Below are positions 18,841-28,345 of a stretch of DNA of 64,000 nucleotides, piece by piece. The notes under the pieces were generated by a model. It worked only from the letters and a program-made list of their open reading frames with translations, was not told where the DNA came from and made no database searches. The DNA is taken from contig JABSOZ010000004.1 in NCBI GenBank assembly GCA_013215295.1, forward strand, positions 124,001 to 188,000, read 5' to 3'. Within the stretch, counting starts at the first letter, position 1. The number at the start of each line of letters is the position of its first letter. The DNA is from Colwellia sp. Lineage in GTDB: Bacteria; Pseudomonadota; Gammaproteobacteria; Enterobacterales; Alteromonadaceae. Made by a program: the position numbers and the translations under genes.

Positions 18841-20565
18841 CTAAAAAGGAAAAAAGTATAAAATACTACACAGTGCTGTAACACAATATATTATGCTAAT
18901 GGGTACGCCTATTTTTACAAAGTCCATAAGCCTATATTGCCCGGCACTAAATACCATTAAATTAGTTTGATACCCGTAAGGACTTATAAAGCTAGCACTA
19001 GCGCCAAAAGCTACTGCCATAATGAAAGGTGTTATATTTACACCGAAGCTAACCGCTAAACTATACGCAATAGGGAATATTAATGCAGCTGCTGCATTAT
19101 TCGTGACTAATTCCGTTAATAATACCGTGAGTAAAAATACGATAATCAAGGCTATTGTTGGCGTAATCACACCAAAAAGCGAGGTCATATTTTCAAATAC
19201 CGCTAATAATCCGCTATCATTTAGTGCACTAGCAAGCATTAAAGCAGTAGAAATAATGATCCAAATTTGTATGGGGAAACGTCTAAGGACTTCATCTTTT
19301 GACAAACAATTCGATAAAAGGAAAAAGGAAAATAAAACCAACATTCCCTTAAATAATGAAACAATACCCAGTGCACTTAACGCTACGGTTAAAAAGAAAC
19401 TGATAATAACAAAAGGTTCTTTTTTACCGGTAAGCTTTGACTCTGGCTCTACACCATTGACTATAATAAAGTTTTTATCTACATTGTTTCTTGCTTTAAA
19501 GTCTTGACCTGTTGCGAGTACTAAATAGTCACCGGGGCGTAACTTCACATCTCCTAGTTTTCCTGTAACGGCTTGCCCGTCTCTTTTTATGGCAACAACA
19601 GCCGCATCAAATTGAGCTCTAAAGCCAACGCCTTTTAGCGTTTTATTAATTAATACACTTTCAGGGCGAACAAAGACTTCGGTTAGGTTGTCATCAGCTA
19701 ACCCTTGTTTATGGGCAAAAACGGTTAAACCATCAAATTGTTTTAGCTGATTTACTTTAGTGACGTCGCCGTTAAATATAAGTTTATCGTTAACACTGAT
19801 AATCTGGTCGGGTGTAACCGGTGTAATAGTTTGCCCATTACGTACAATCTCAATGAGAAATAAAGAGTCTAAATGCCTTAAAGCGTTTTCTTCAACGGTT
19901 TTTCCTATTAAAGCTGAATTAACTTCGACTTTAGCATCGAGTATGTAAGACGTTTCAATCGTTGATTTAATATTGGTTTCTGGTAAATATTTGGATAAAA
20001 ACCATAACATGGTGCCACATGTTATAACCAATAAAATACCGACGGGGAAAAAATCAAAAAACCCTAAAGCGGGAAGTTCGGCGTTTAACACTAAACTATT
20101 AACGATTAAATTTGTTGATGTACCAATTAAGGTTAACGTACCACCAAAAATAGCTGCATAAGATAACGGTAGTAATAAACGACTTGCTGGGTGATAAGGG
20201 TTATTTCGAATAGGTGCCAGCATGGTTGAAACAACAGCGGTATTATTCAAAAAGGCAGAAGAAATGACGGTTAAGCTGAAGAGCCTAATCCATGTTTTCG
20301 CATAACTTACGAACAAAACTTTACTTGCTAATATTCGCAACAATCTTGTTTTTTCTAATGCTAAAGAACATAACATTAATAAAACAAGCGTGATTAAACC
20401 TTTATTAGACATGCTAGCTAGCACTGTTTCATTTGAAACTTGTCCAAAAATAATTAAGGCAAAAAAAGTAAAACCAAAAACTTTTCCTGGCTGTTTTTGA
20501 AATTTTATCAAACCTATAATCGTACTAATAAAAATTAATAATACGCATATTGCATCTAGACTCAA
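18841..20565 (-). CDS. SLC13-family permease with RCK_C domains, probable sulfate importer
   Basis: Polytopic membrane transporter of the SLC13/DASS (citrate-sodium symporter) superfamily, 574 aa. Two membrane halves (about residues 1-200 and 375-574) flank two TrkA-C (RCK_C) cytoplasmic domains: about 212-290, ending in KLIFNGDVTKVNQL, and about 295-370, ending in GDYLVLATGQD. Signature segments include FLNNTAVVSTMLAPI and LIGTSTNLIVN, and the mirrored TNNAAAALIFPIAY. Location between cysN and cysC indicates sulfate as substrate. The start is TTG at 20565, preceded by AAGGA 9 bp upstream; no nearby ATG is available. Confidence 0.88.
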   Translation of the reverse strand: MSLDAICVLLIFISTIIGLIKFQKQPGKVFGFTFFALIIFGQVSNETVLASMSNKGLITLVLLMLCSLALEKTRLLRILASKVLFVSYAKTWIRLFSLTVISSAFLNNTAVVSTMLAPIRNNPYHPASRLLLPLSYAAIFGGTLTLIGTSTNLIVNSLVLNAELPALGFFDFFPVGILLVITCGTMLWFLSKYLPETNIKSTIETSYILDAKVEVNSALIGKTVEENALRHLDSLFLIEIVRNGQTITPVTPDQIISVNDKLIFNGDVTKVNQLKQFDGLTVFAHKQGLADDNLTEVFVRPESVLINKTLKGVGFRAQFDAAVVAIKRDGQAVTGKLGDVKLRPGDYLVLATGQDFKARNNVDKNFIIVNGVEPESKLTGKKEPFVIISFFLTVALSALGIVSLFKGMLVLFSFFLLSNCLSKDEVLRRFPIQIWIIISTALMLASALNDSGLLAVFENMTSLFGVITPTIALIIVFLLTVLLTELVTNNAAAALIFPIAYSLAVSFGVNITPFIMAVAFGASASFISPYGYQTNLMVFSAGQYRLMDFVKIGVPISIIYCVTALCSILYFFPF

Positions 20566-20633
20566 AAAACAAATCCTTTTAATTTTTAATACAAAACTAG
20601 AAACATATAATCATGACGAGCTAAAAATAAGAA

Positions 20634-20664
20634 ACTGCGAGGAAAATATTGATGACCTCGCAGT
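20634..20664. terminator. Bidirectional terminator hairpin after cysN
   Basis: Perfect 9-bp arms ACTGCGAGG and CCTCGCAGT surround a 13-nt loop. The stem is followed by a T-rich run on both strands (CTGTTTTTATTTTTTG on plus, TTCTTATTTTTAG on minus). It lies in the 156-bp gap between cysN and the permease gene, so it can attenuate read-through from cysDN into the permease and cysC. Confidence 0.65.
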
Positions 20665-20721
20665 CTGTTTTTATTTTTTGTTCGTTTCTCGCGAACCGAA
20701 GCTCAACTGTTTATAGCTTCA

Positions 20722-22134
20722 CTACTTGGCCGTTAAGTCTTTTGCTCCCCAGTGAGGAAAGTGCTTACGTACAAAAGTATTCAGTTCAAGTTCGTAATCA
20801 CTGTAATTTTTAGGCTGCTCTTTTTCCGAATCAGACAGCTGTGACGCTATCATGCCGGCACCCACAGTTGCATTGGTTAAACGGTCAATAATGATAAAAG
20901 CACCTGTTTGACGGTTTTCTTCATAAGCATCAAACTGCACAGGTTTGTTTAACGTAAAATTACATCGACCTATTTCATTTAACGTCAAATTTAATACGTT
21001 TTGCTTTTCCATGGTATTAACATTTACGCTATATTCTATTTTTTCAACAGAACCCACCGTAACATTAGTACCCACTTTAATAATATATTCACGGTCAATT
21101 TGTAACGCGGCTTCATCCATCCATACAACATCAGCACTAAAAGCAGCTGAAGAATAAGGTTGTTCATGTGGACGAACAAGCATATCGCCACGGCCAACAT
21201 CAATTTCGTCTTCAAGCGTTAACGTAATCGCCATATCGGTATAAGCTGTTTCAAGTTCACCGTCAAATGTAACTATCGATTTAATTTTACTCTGCTTGCC
21301 TGAAGGCAATGCAACGATAGTATCTCCAACACGAATTTCACCTGAAGCAATTGTTCCTGCGAATCCTCTGAAATCTAAATTAGGGCGGTTTACATATTGA
21401 ACAGGAAAACGGAAACTATCGCTTTTTTCACCGTTAATTTGCACAGTGTTTAATAATTTAAGTAAAGGAGAGCCCGGATACCAAGGCATATGCTCACTTT
21501 CGTTTACCACGTTATCGCCTTTTAAAGCAGAAATAGGCACGAAACGAACATCTTCTATCGTTAATGATTTGGCAAATTCTCGGTAGTCACTTTTAATTTT
21601 TTGGTATACCGCTTGATCATAATCTACCGCATCCATTTTATTAATAGCGATAACAACATGCTTTATGCCCAATAATGAACAAATATATGAATGACGGCGC
21701 GTTTGCACCTGAACACCATGACGTGCATCAATTAATATAATCGCCAAATCACAAGTAGAACCACCCGTTACCATATTACGTGTGTATTGCTCATGACCAG
21801 GAGTATCAGCAATAATAAATTTACGCTGCTCAGTAGCGAAGTAACGATACGCTACATCTATAGTAATGCCTTGTTCACGTTCAGATTGTAACCCGTCTAC
21901 AAGTAATGCTAAATCGAAGTCACCATCGGTGGTATTAAACTTCTTAGAATCTTTTTTAATAGCAGCCATTTGATCTTCAAAAATCATTTTACTGTCAAAG
22001 AGTAAACGACCTATTAATGTTGACTTTCCGTCATCTACACTGCCACAAGTAATAAAACGAAGCATGTCTTTATTTTCATGCTGCTTTAAATAACCTTCAA
22101 TGTCTGTTGCTAATAATGTGTCTTGATTATCCAT
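20722..22134 (-). CDS. cysN: Sulfate adenylyltransferase subunit 1 (GTPase)
   Basis: Large GTPase subunit of ATP sulfurylase. It couples GTP hydrolysis to synthesis of APS from sulfate and ATP by CysD. The EF-Tu-like G domain shows G1 GSVDDGKST (about residues 32-40), G3 DTPGHEQYTRNM and G4 NKMD, followed by two beta-barrel domains. At 470 aa there is no C-terminal APS kinase fusion, consistent with the separate cysC. Its ATG shares one base with the cysD stop (TAATG), so the two subunits are translationally coupled. Confidence 0.96.
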   Translation of the reverse strand: MDNQDTLLATDIEGYLKQHENKDMLRFITCGSVDDGKSTLIGRLLFDSKMIFEDQMAAIKKDSKKFNTTDGDFDLALLVDGLQSEREQGITIDVAYRYFATEQRKFIIADTPGHEQYTRNMVTGGSTCDLAIILIDARHGVQVQTRRHSYICSLLGIKHVVIAINKMDAVDYDQAVYQKIKSDYREFAKSLTIEDVRFVPISALKGDNVVNESEHMPWYPGSPLLKLLNTVQINGEKSDSFRFPVQYVNRPNLDFRGFAGTIASGEIRVGDTIVALPSGKQSKIKSIVTFDGELETAYTDMAITLTLEDEIDVGRGDMLVRPHEQPYSSAAFSADVVWMDEAALQIDREYIIKVGTNVTVGSVEKIEYSVNVNTMEKQNVLNLTLNEIGRCNFTLNKPVQFDAYEENRQTGAFIIIDRLTNATVGAGMIASQLSDSEKEQPKNYSDYELELNTFVRKHFPHWGAKDLTAK

Positions 22135-23042
22135 TAAAAATACCCTTCAATTTTTTTCTTTTCCATCGATCCCGAAGAATCATTATCGATTACTCGACCT
22201 TGTCGTTCAGACGTCGTTGTTAATAACATTTCCTGAATAATTTCAGGTAACGTTGTGGCGGTAGATTCAACAGCACCGGTAAGTGGATAACAACCTAGTG
22301 TTCTAAAGCGTACCGATTTCATTTCAGGTACTTCGCCTTCTTTTAAAGGCATACGTTCATCATCTACCATGATTAACGAACCATCTCGCTCGACAACAGG
22401 TCTTTTTGCTGCAAAGTAAAGTGGCACCATTTCAATATCTTCTTGATAGATATATTGCCAAATATCAAGTTCTGTCCAGTTAGACAATGGGAAAACACGA
22501 ATACTCTCGCCTTGATCAACTTTAGCGTTATAGATATTCCAAAGCTCTGGACGTTGGTTTTTAGGATCCCAACGATGATTTTTATCACGAAATGAATATA
22601 CACGTTCTTTAGCGCGAGATTTTTCCTCATCACGACGGGCACCACCAAAAGCGGCATCAAAACCATGCATGTCTAATGCTTGCTTTAAACCTTGGGTTTT
22701 CATGATGTCGGTATGTTTTGCACTACCGTGAGTAAATGGACCTACTCCCATAGCAATGCCTTCAGGATTTTTATGGACAATTAAGTCAAAATCATACTTA
22801 TCGGCTAACTTATTGCGAAATTCAATCATTTCTTTGAATTTCCAATCGGTATCAACATGCATCAATGGAAATGGTATTTTACCAGGAAAAAAAGCTTTAC
22901 GTGCTAAATGCAATAGAACAGACGAATCTTTTCCTATCGAATAAAGCATAACGGGGTTATCAAATTCAGCCGCGACTTCACGCATTATTTGAATCGATTC
23001 AGCTTCCAATGCTTTTAAATGTGTTAATTTATTATTACTCAT
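22134..23042 (-). CDS. cysD: Sulfate adenylyltransferase subunit 2
   Basis: Catalytic subunit of ATP sulfurylase, a PP-loop ATP pyrophosphatase that makes APS. The N-terminus has [20 protein letters not shown], with the PP-loop variant SIGKDSS. Later conserved segments are [43 protein letters not shown] and [11 protein letters not shown]. The length of 302 aa is normal. It is the first gene of the sulfate-activation operon. An AT-rich 119-bp gap upstream holds a candidate promoter. Confidence 0.97.
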   Translation of the reverse strand: MSNNKLTHLKALEAESIQIMREVAAEFDNPVMLYSIGKDSSVLLHLARKAFFPGKIPFPLMHVDTDWKFKEMIEFRNKLADKYDFDLIVHKNPEGIAMGVGPFTHGSAKHTDIMKTQGLKQALDMHGFDAAFGGARRDEEKSRAKERVYSFRDKNHRWDPKNQRPELWNIYNAKVDQGESIRVFPLSNWTELDIWQYIYQEDIEMVPLYFAAKRPVVERDGSLIMVDDERMPLKEGEVPEMKSVRFRTLGCYPLTGAVESTATTLPEIIQEMLLTTTSERQGRVIDNDSSGSMEKKKIEGYF

Positions 23043-23089
23043 AGATGCCCTATTATTATCTTTTAAAACTTAAAATTTTTAATGCGTAA

Positions 23090-23100
23090 ATTATATACCA
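23090..23100 (-). promoter_or_regulatory. Candidate extended -10 promoter of cysD
   Basis: On the minus strand TGGTATATAAT lies about 50 bp before the cysD ATG. It contains a perfect TATAAT and an overlapping extended -10 (TGnTATATA). No convincing -35 hexamer is present at the normal distance, which fits an extended -10 or activator-dependent promoter. A CysB-like site was not recognised. Confidence 0.35.
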
Positions 23101-23161
23101 TACTCATGCAGAATAACTACTTAACTCAATAACTATCAAGCATAAGTTAGCTAAGTTTATA

Positions 23162-25357
23162 CTAGAACCTATCACGGTTAAAGTATGCTTGATTCAAATT
23201 ATGATAAAGCGCTGGTTCTATGCCAAACCCTGTCTTAATAGAATTACCGGTATTTTTATCTGTTAACGAGGTTTGTACACTATAATTCCACTGCTCAATA
23301 CCTTTAATTTGAAAGCCATACTTAGCATTCATCGACTTACCAAAGTTTAGTGGTATAGAAAAACCGATAGCGAAAAAGTCTTCTTCTTCACCGCCATCTA
23401 TTTCATCAAATTTAGTACGTTTATACTGTACGTTAATTTGTGCGTTACCAAACCAATGTGATGACTTCAACGTAAAGCCTTTATCACCTTTCCAATATTC
23501 ACCCGCAGTTACTTCCATATCCCAATTAAGCGGTCTGTAACGAAAACGATATTTTGCAAGCTTAGGTTGATGACTTACCTGTGGTCTTCTGCCAATTTTT
23601 TTATCCTCGAAATCACCTAATAAAAGACTGAAACGGTGATTACCATTATCAGTAACATAACGTGTTTCATTCAGTAAACCGTCAGCATTACCGTATATTC
23701 GTCCAAACGAAAACTGTGTAAAAACATTTAACGGCAAAGCAAAAGTTTGATGTAGTAAACGTCGATCAATACCTTTAATAATACTGAAACGATTTTTAAT
23801 AAACTCATTATCGTCAAAATCGTCTGAGGCCAATAACGTGTTACTCATGTAGCGTATGTCTATTACTGCACCTGGCCAAATTGACATTTGTGGATTTACA
23901 CTGGCAATAACTTGGTAGTCAAAAGCACCATACTCGGTACCGACTAATGTTGATGTCGCAGGCGCTAACGTTATTCTAGGGGTAAAATAAGCGCTAGAGG
24001 CATTATTTACTAACCATTTATCATTATTACCCGGTAATAAATTCAATAAATAATTTGCAGAACTGTTCGTTTCCTTTAATTTGATATCAAGTTCTGAACT
24101 TTCAGTGAACTCGATATTTACTGTTTTTACCACTAAACCATAATTCAGCAGGTTAAGTTCAGTATTAATGGGTAACTTCTGGCTTATCAAACGCGCCATA
24201 ACATTGATTGCATCATCTTCATTACGGTTATATAAATTATTTTCGAACTCGACAATTAATCCATTCTCAGATTGATTTAATCCAATACTGACCGACTCAA
24301 AACCATAGTCTGTTACATATTTTGCAAATTTTTCGATGCTTTTAAGGTTAACTTTGTTGTTATGGTTAATACCGGTAGATCTGACATGAGTGTTGTTGCT
24401 TAGTTTTTTATCAGCTAACGCTATTGGCGATTTGTCACTAACAACTAATTGCGGTTCTATTGGTGAAGATGGTTTACTCTCTTGCGTTTTATTCTTAGGT
24501 TCACTTGCTAATTTTATTGCTCTATTAGCAATAGCTTGTGAACTTGGGCGAGGTTTAGTGGTGCCTAATGGGATATTTAGATCTACACTAAACCAATTGC
24601 TTTTTTCGTTGTGCTCACTTTCGCTTGAATACAACTGCGCGCCAGCCGAAACTCGCCAACCTGCTGGTAGCCACTTTTTAGGGGCAAAAAATTTAACACC
24701 TACATTTACTGCGTTAGCATCATATTCGGCGGCAACTTGCATTAATTCAAGAGGTTGATATTCAACTGAACCAAAACCTCCGTTCATATAATTAAGTGCA
24801 TTGTCTGAAGTTGAATAACCAATATTCACTCTAACATTGCCTAATTCATCAAAGTTAAATGTTTTAGAGGCAACACCATAATAGGCTTCTGATTTGACGA
24901 CTGAACCGCCCACGTCTTGTCCGCCGATGGCTAACTCAAACCAATCTTTAGGAATAAAGGGGATTTGATATTTTAACGAACCTGAGAGATCACGAAAACC
25001 ACAATTTTTCTCGAAATAATGATTACAATTCCACGTTTGTGTACCTAAACGTCCGACAACTTCAAGGCCGGGTAATAGACCGATACCAAACTTTAAATCG
25101 GTAGCGCTTTCAAAACCATTTTTTGTGTTCTTCAAATTACCTTGATCATAAAAATTATCACTATAGCTAAAATTAAAATCGCCATAATTAACGACACTGG
25201 TATTAGGTGTATTAAAGACACCAGTAAAGCCCTGCATTGAAATTGTATTCGTTACTTGGTTATCTGCATCGTTATTATCATCAGATTCAGTTGCAAATAC
25301 TCCGGCAGTAAAAAAGCATAAACTCGATATTGCAAAATACAGTAAACTTTTTTTCAT
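23162..25357 (-). CDS. YjbH-like outer membrane exopolysaccharide protein
   Basis: Large predicted outer-membrane protein of the YjbH family (731 aa), associated with exopolysaccharide operons such as E. coli yjbEFGH. It has a signal peptide (MKKSLLYFAISSLCFFTAG) and then GFTGVFNTPNTSVVNYGDF, the characteristic YjbH opening. A beta-rich barrel region, a central periplasmic segment (about residues 290-420) and the YjbH C-terminal block with TRYVTDNGNHRFSLLLGDFE follow. I chose the ATG at 25357 because AAGGA precedes it and the signal peptide starts there; the frame stays open to a TTG at 25402. No yjbE, yjbF or yjbG partner is nearby. Probable role: export or surface anchoring of the polysaccharide. 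Confidence 0.82.
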   Translation of the reverse strand: MKKSLLYFAISSLCFFTAGVFATESDDNNDADNQVTNTISMQGFTGVFNTPNTSVVNYGDFNFSYSDNFYDQGNLKNTKNGFESATDLKFGIGLLPGLEVVGRLGTQTWNCNHYFEKNCGFRDLSGSLKYQIPFIPKDWFELAIGGQDVGGSVVKSEAYYGVASKTFNFDELGNVRVNIGYSTSDNALNYMNGGFGSVEYQPLELMQVAAEYDANAVNVGVKFFAPKKWLPAGWRVSAGAQLYSSESEHNEKSNWFSVDLNIPLGTTKPRPSSQAIANRAIKLASEPKNKTQESKPSSPIEPQLVVSDKSPIALADKKLSNNTHVRSTGINHNNKVNLKSIEKFAKYVTDYGFESVSIGLNQSENGLIVEFENNLYNRNEDDAINVMARLISQKLPINTELNLLNYGLVVKTVNIEFTESSELDIKLKETNSSANYLLNLLPGNNDKWLVNNASSAYFTPRITLAPATSTLVGTEYGAFDYQVIASVNPQMSIWPGAVIDIRYMSNTLLASDDFDDNEFIKNRFSIIKGIDRRLLHQTFALPLNVFTQFSFGRIYGNADGLLNETRYVTDNGNHRFSLLLGDFEDKKIGRRPQVSHQPKLAKYRFRYRPLNWDMEVTAGEYWKGDKGFTLKSSHWFGNAQINVQYKRTKFDEIDGGEEEDFFAIGFSIPLNFGKSMNAKYGFQIKGIEQWNYSVQTSLTDKNTGNSIKTGFGIEPALYHNLNQAYFNRDRF

Positions 25358-25421
25358 TATTATTATTTCCTTGTCAAACATATATCTTTGAAACAAATGC
25401 AATACAAGCTAACAGCTTATT

Positions 25422-26444
25422 TTAAATAGTCTGTTCAAAAACGCTTTGTCCTGTTTCTTTAACTTTTAGCTGAACTTGGGTTACATGTTTAAAATCATTC
25501 AAGTTCACATGAAAACCTATATATCTTGCTCTAGGTAATTTCGCTTTCGGATACAAACCTGTGAATTGATCAGCTGTAAACTGCTTGATTAATTCATTAT
25601 TTATAAATAACTCAAGCTGAACTGCCTTATCAAATTTTTCATAATAGGCACAACCCACTAAAATATTTTTTGGATTAATATTGCCCCAGCCGTGCACCCA
25701 ATTTATCATGTTTTTTTGGTAATCAATTCGCTGTAAGAATAACGTTTTCACTTGATTAATCAAAACTATGTCTAGCGAGTTATATTCTTCTATTAATTCA
25801 CGTTGTTTAGTCGTTAGAGTATCTTTAGTTTGTATTTTTTTCTGGCCTACATTAGTTTGTGAAAACTCAATTTCAAGGCTATAGCTTTTATTTATAAAAT
25901 CAAGTGATTCTGCATAACTCGCTGTTAAACCTATAAAACCATACAATGGAATTGGCAACGCATTCAAGTAGCGACTTTGAATATTCCTATTACTAGGCAT
26001 GCGAATAAAATCGTTAAAATTGCCTTCGTATTCTAGATGTGTAACAGAATGATTATAATGCGAAACCACCTGTTCTAATGGATCTCTAACAAAACTAAGG
26101 ATATGTCTTGGATCTACGAATCCTACATACTTCTGACTTAAAAAGTGTCCTGACAATATTTGATTTTGTTGTTTAAAAATACATAACAACTCATAAAAAT
26201 CTTGTTTTTCATAACAACTTTTTTTAACAACTTCAGAAGTATGAGTACTATTTTTGCCATAATCACCAATAGTTCTGTATTGAATTTCTGCGGATTTTCT
26301 GAAACTAGTACCTGCCGTTTTAGGTATATGTATAAATAAAAAAGAACAAGGTAAAGTTTTTATCTGAACTAACTTAGGGAATATTTCATTTTTATTTTCT
26401 ATTTGCTTCTTTTTTATAAATTTATTAAATGCTTTTTTTAACAT
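25422..26444 (-). CDS. Sulfotransferase family protein (PAPS-dependent) 1
   Basis: Predicted PAPS-dependent carbohydrate sulfotransferase. The 5'-phosphosulfate loop is FIHIPKTAGTSFRKS (about residues 36-50) and the 3'-phosphate-binding segment is LSFVRDPLEQVVSHYNH (about 115-131). The last 80 residues form a separate beta-rich tail that could bind carbohydrate. There is no signal peptide, so it would act in the cytoplasm on lipid-linked or nucleotide-linked sugars. I chose ATG 26444, 5 bp beyond the stop of the preceding glycosyltransferase; the frame extends back to a TTG at 26501 that would overlap it by 52 bp. The acceptor is unknown. Confidence 0.78.
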   Translation of the reverse strand: MLKKAFNKFIKKKQIENKNEIFPKLVQIKTLPCSFLFIHIPKTAGTSFRKSAEIQYRTIGDYGKNSTHTSEVVKKSCYEKQDFYELLCIFKQQNQILSGHFLSQKYVGFVDPRHILSFVRDPLEQVVSHYNHSVTHLEYEGNFNDFIRMPSNRNIQSRYLNALPIPLYGFIGLTASYAESLDFINKSYSLEIEFSQTNVGQKKIQTKDTLTTKQRELIEEYNSLDIVLINQVKTLFLQRIDYQKNMINWVHGWGNINPKNILVGCAYYEKFDKAVQLELFINNELIKQFTADQFTGLYPKAKLPRARYIGFHVNLNDFKHVTQVQLKVKETGQSVFEQTI

Positions 26445-26449
26445 ACTTG

Positions 26450-28204
26450 TTATCTTCTCTCTATAATTAAAGAGAAATCTTCCTTTTCCTGAGTTAACCA
26501 AGAACTATAGGCTGGATCCACTTTAGTGTTTAAGTGCCAGGTACTTTGCATATAAGCTATTTCTTTAGCTTCACGTATTTTCTTTTCGGGTGTATCTTCA
26601 GATCCTCTACTAATGGATTCGTGATGAATCATTTCAGCATAAGGCGTCCATAAGTTTCGATACCCCTTTTCTTTTATTTTCAAACAAAGATCTACATCGT
26701 TAAAAGAAACGGTAAGGTCTTCTTCATTAAAGCCTTTTACATCATTAAAAACAGTTTTTCTAACCGCCATACACGCTGCGGTAACAGCACTGTAGTTTTG
26801 CACAACATTTAAACGGTTCATATAACCATGATCTGTTCGTTTAAAATGCTTATGACTATGACCTGCACACCCCCACAAACCTACAATGACACCAGCATGT
26901 TGAATTGTCATATTTGGATAATAAAGCTTTGCACCTACGCAACCTATATCTTCTCTTATAACATGCATGACCATTTCTTCTAACCAATTTTCATGTAATA
27001 CCTCTATGTCGTTATTCATAAAAAGTAATACGTCACCCTTTGCATATTTTACAGCAAAGTTATTAATTGCCGAATAATTAAAAACGGCATCATAATTCAA
27101 TAACTTAACCTTATTATCACGCTCTAACTGCTTAAAATATTCAATTGAAGCGACATCGTCACTTTCGTTATCAACTAATAATACTTCAAAATTATCATAA
27201 TGAGTGAACCGATATAGTGACTCTATACATTGCTGTACAAGTTGCTTGCTATTACGGGTAGGAATAATAATAGAAACTAAAGGGGAGTTCTTAGGTATCG
27301 GCCAATTTACTCGTTTAACTCGTGTATCCGTAATAGTTTCAACTACAGCCTCTTTGTTCGTATGTAACTCACTATAAAGCACAATAGGAACATGTTTAAT
27401 TATACATAAAGAATCAGTAGCAATTATTTTTAATAATTCATGCAATAGGTCAATTTTGTCATTGCAAAAAAATAAGGGAGAACTTTCAATTTTATCCACT
27501 AATTTCGCTTTGTTAAAAAGAATAACGTTTCCCATGTAATTACTAGAGAGTAACCAGTCAAGATTAAGCTCTGGCTTAAATGCAGGTGATATCCGCTGAC
27601 CATTAAATAGAATGTCGTGATCACAATAAATAACAGAAGCAGAACTTTCATTTACGCTATAACTGTTTAATAAAGCTTTAAAAGAAGTTGGATAGAAAAT
27701 CACTGGTGTTTGACACCAAACAAAAATGTCAGTACTAACATTAGAAACATTATTGATAAAGTTTTCTTTTGAATCTGTGGAGTATGAAAGTGAAGAGTCT
27801 GCTAAAAGTTCAGCTAACTTTTTTTGTATTGTTTGCCTTTCAATATTGTTAAATTCTTCTATATTTCGGTTTTTTTTATCGAACATTGCATCATGTAAAA
27901 AACACAGGCTATCAATCTCATTGTGTAATGCAATTAAACTATCGATACAAGCCTTTAAATTAAGCTCGTAATCTGCAGAAAGCTGTATCACTAATGTTAA
28001 ATGATATGCATGAGTTACATCGGTTTGGTTTTCAAAAGAAGATAACAATTTTTTTTGCTGTTTCAATATGTTTTTATAATTAGCTTTAGGCGAGTAGCCA
28101 GACATTATAAAGTCATAAAACAATCTCAATATTAAAATTGACGAAAACCCTTGTCTCCAACGCGTCGGAATTGCATAAATAAACCTATGTAACAAACTTT
28201 TCAA
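26450..28204 (-). CDS. Glycosyltransferase family 2 protein
   Basis: GT-A fold inverting glycosyltransferase of 584 aa. An N-terminal region of about 285 residues resembles a degenerate partner domain. The GT2 domain follows at about 290-540: SPLVSIIIPTRNSKQLVQQC, VLLVDNESDD, FMNNDIEVLHENWLEEM and CVGAKLYYPN. This layout (RfaB-like N-part plus GT2) is common in O-antigen and EPS clusters, in the style of rhamnosyltransferases. Start codon is TTG at 28204; no ATG is available before the conserved part. The donor and acceptor sugars cannot be read from sequence. Confidence 0.82.
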   Translation of the reverse strand: MKSLLHRFIYAIPTRWRQGFSSILILRLFYDFIMSGYSPKANYKNILKQQKKLLSSFENQTDVTHAYHLTLVIQLSADYELNLKACIDSLIALHNEIDSLCFLHDAMFDKKNRNIEEFNNIERQTIQKKLAELLADSSLSYSTDSKENFINNVSNVSTDIFVWCQTPVIFYPTSFKALLNSYSVNESSASVIYCDHDILFNGQRISPAFKPELNLDWLLSSNYMGNVILFNKAKLVDKIESSPLFFCNDKIDLLHELLKIIATDSLCIIKHVPIVLYSELHTNKEAVVETITDTRVKRVNWPIPKNSPLVSIIIPTRNSKQLVQQCIESLYRFTHYDNFEVLLVDNESDDVASIEYFKQLERDNKVKLLNYDAVFNYSAINNFAVKYAKGDVLLFMNNDIEVLHENWLEEMVMHVIREDIGCVGAKLYYPNMTIQHAGVIVGLWGCAGHSHKHFKRTDHGYMNRLNVVQNYSAVTAACMAVRKTVFNDVKGFNEEDLTVSFNDVDLCLKIKEKGYRNLWTPYAEMIHHESISRGSEDTPEKKIREAKEIAYMQSTWHLNTKVDPAYSSWLTQEKEDFSLIIERR

Positions 28205-28345
28205 CGGGTTAACGCTCTTTTATAATTTTTAAAAATATTATCATAAACAACAAAAACAAGCTGTAAGTTATTAGCAGTAAACCTGAACAAGTAACGTGAA
28301 CTAGCTATTTTTCCCAACTATAAAACTTCAAAGTATGAGAACCAT

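Noticed and set aside
22373-22666. 97-codon minus-strand frame inside cysD
   Set aside because: It is an alternative frame of cysD on the same strand, with composition unlike a protein.
28205-28345. TTAACGCTCTTTTATAAT as a third copy of the 30-bp promoter element
   Set aside because: It needs an insertion to align and lacks the -35 part. It cannot be separated from chance in AT-rich DNA.
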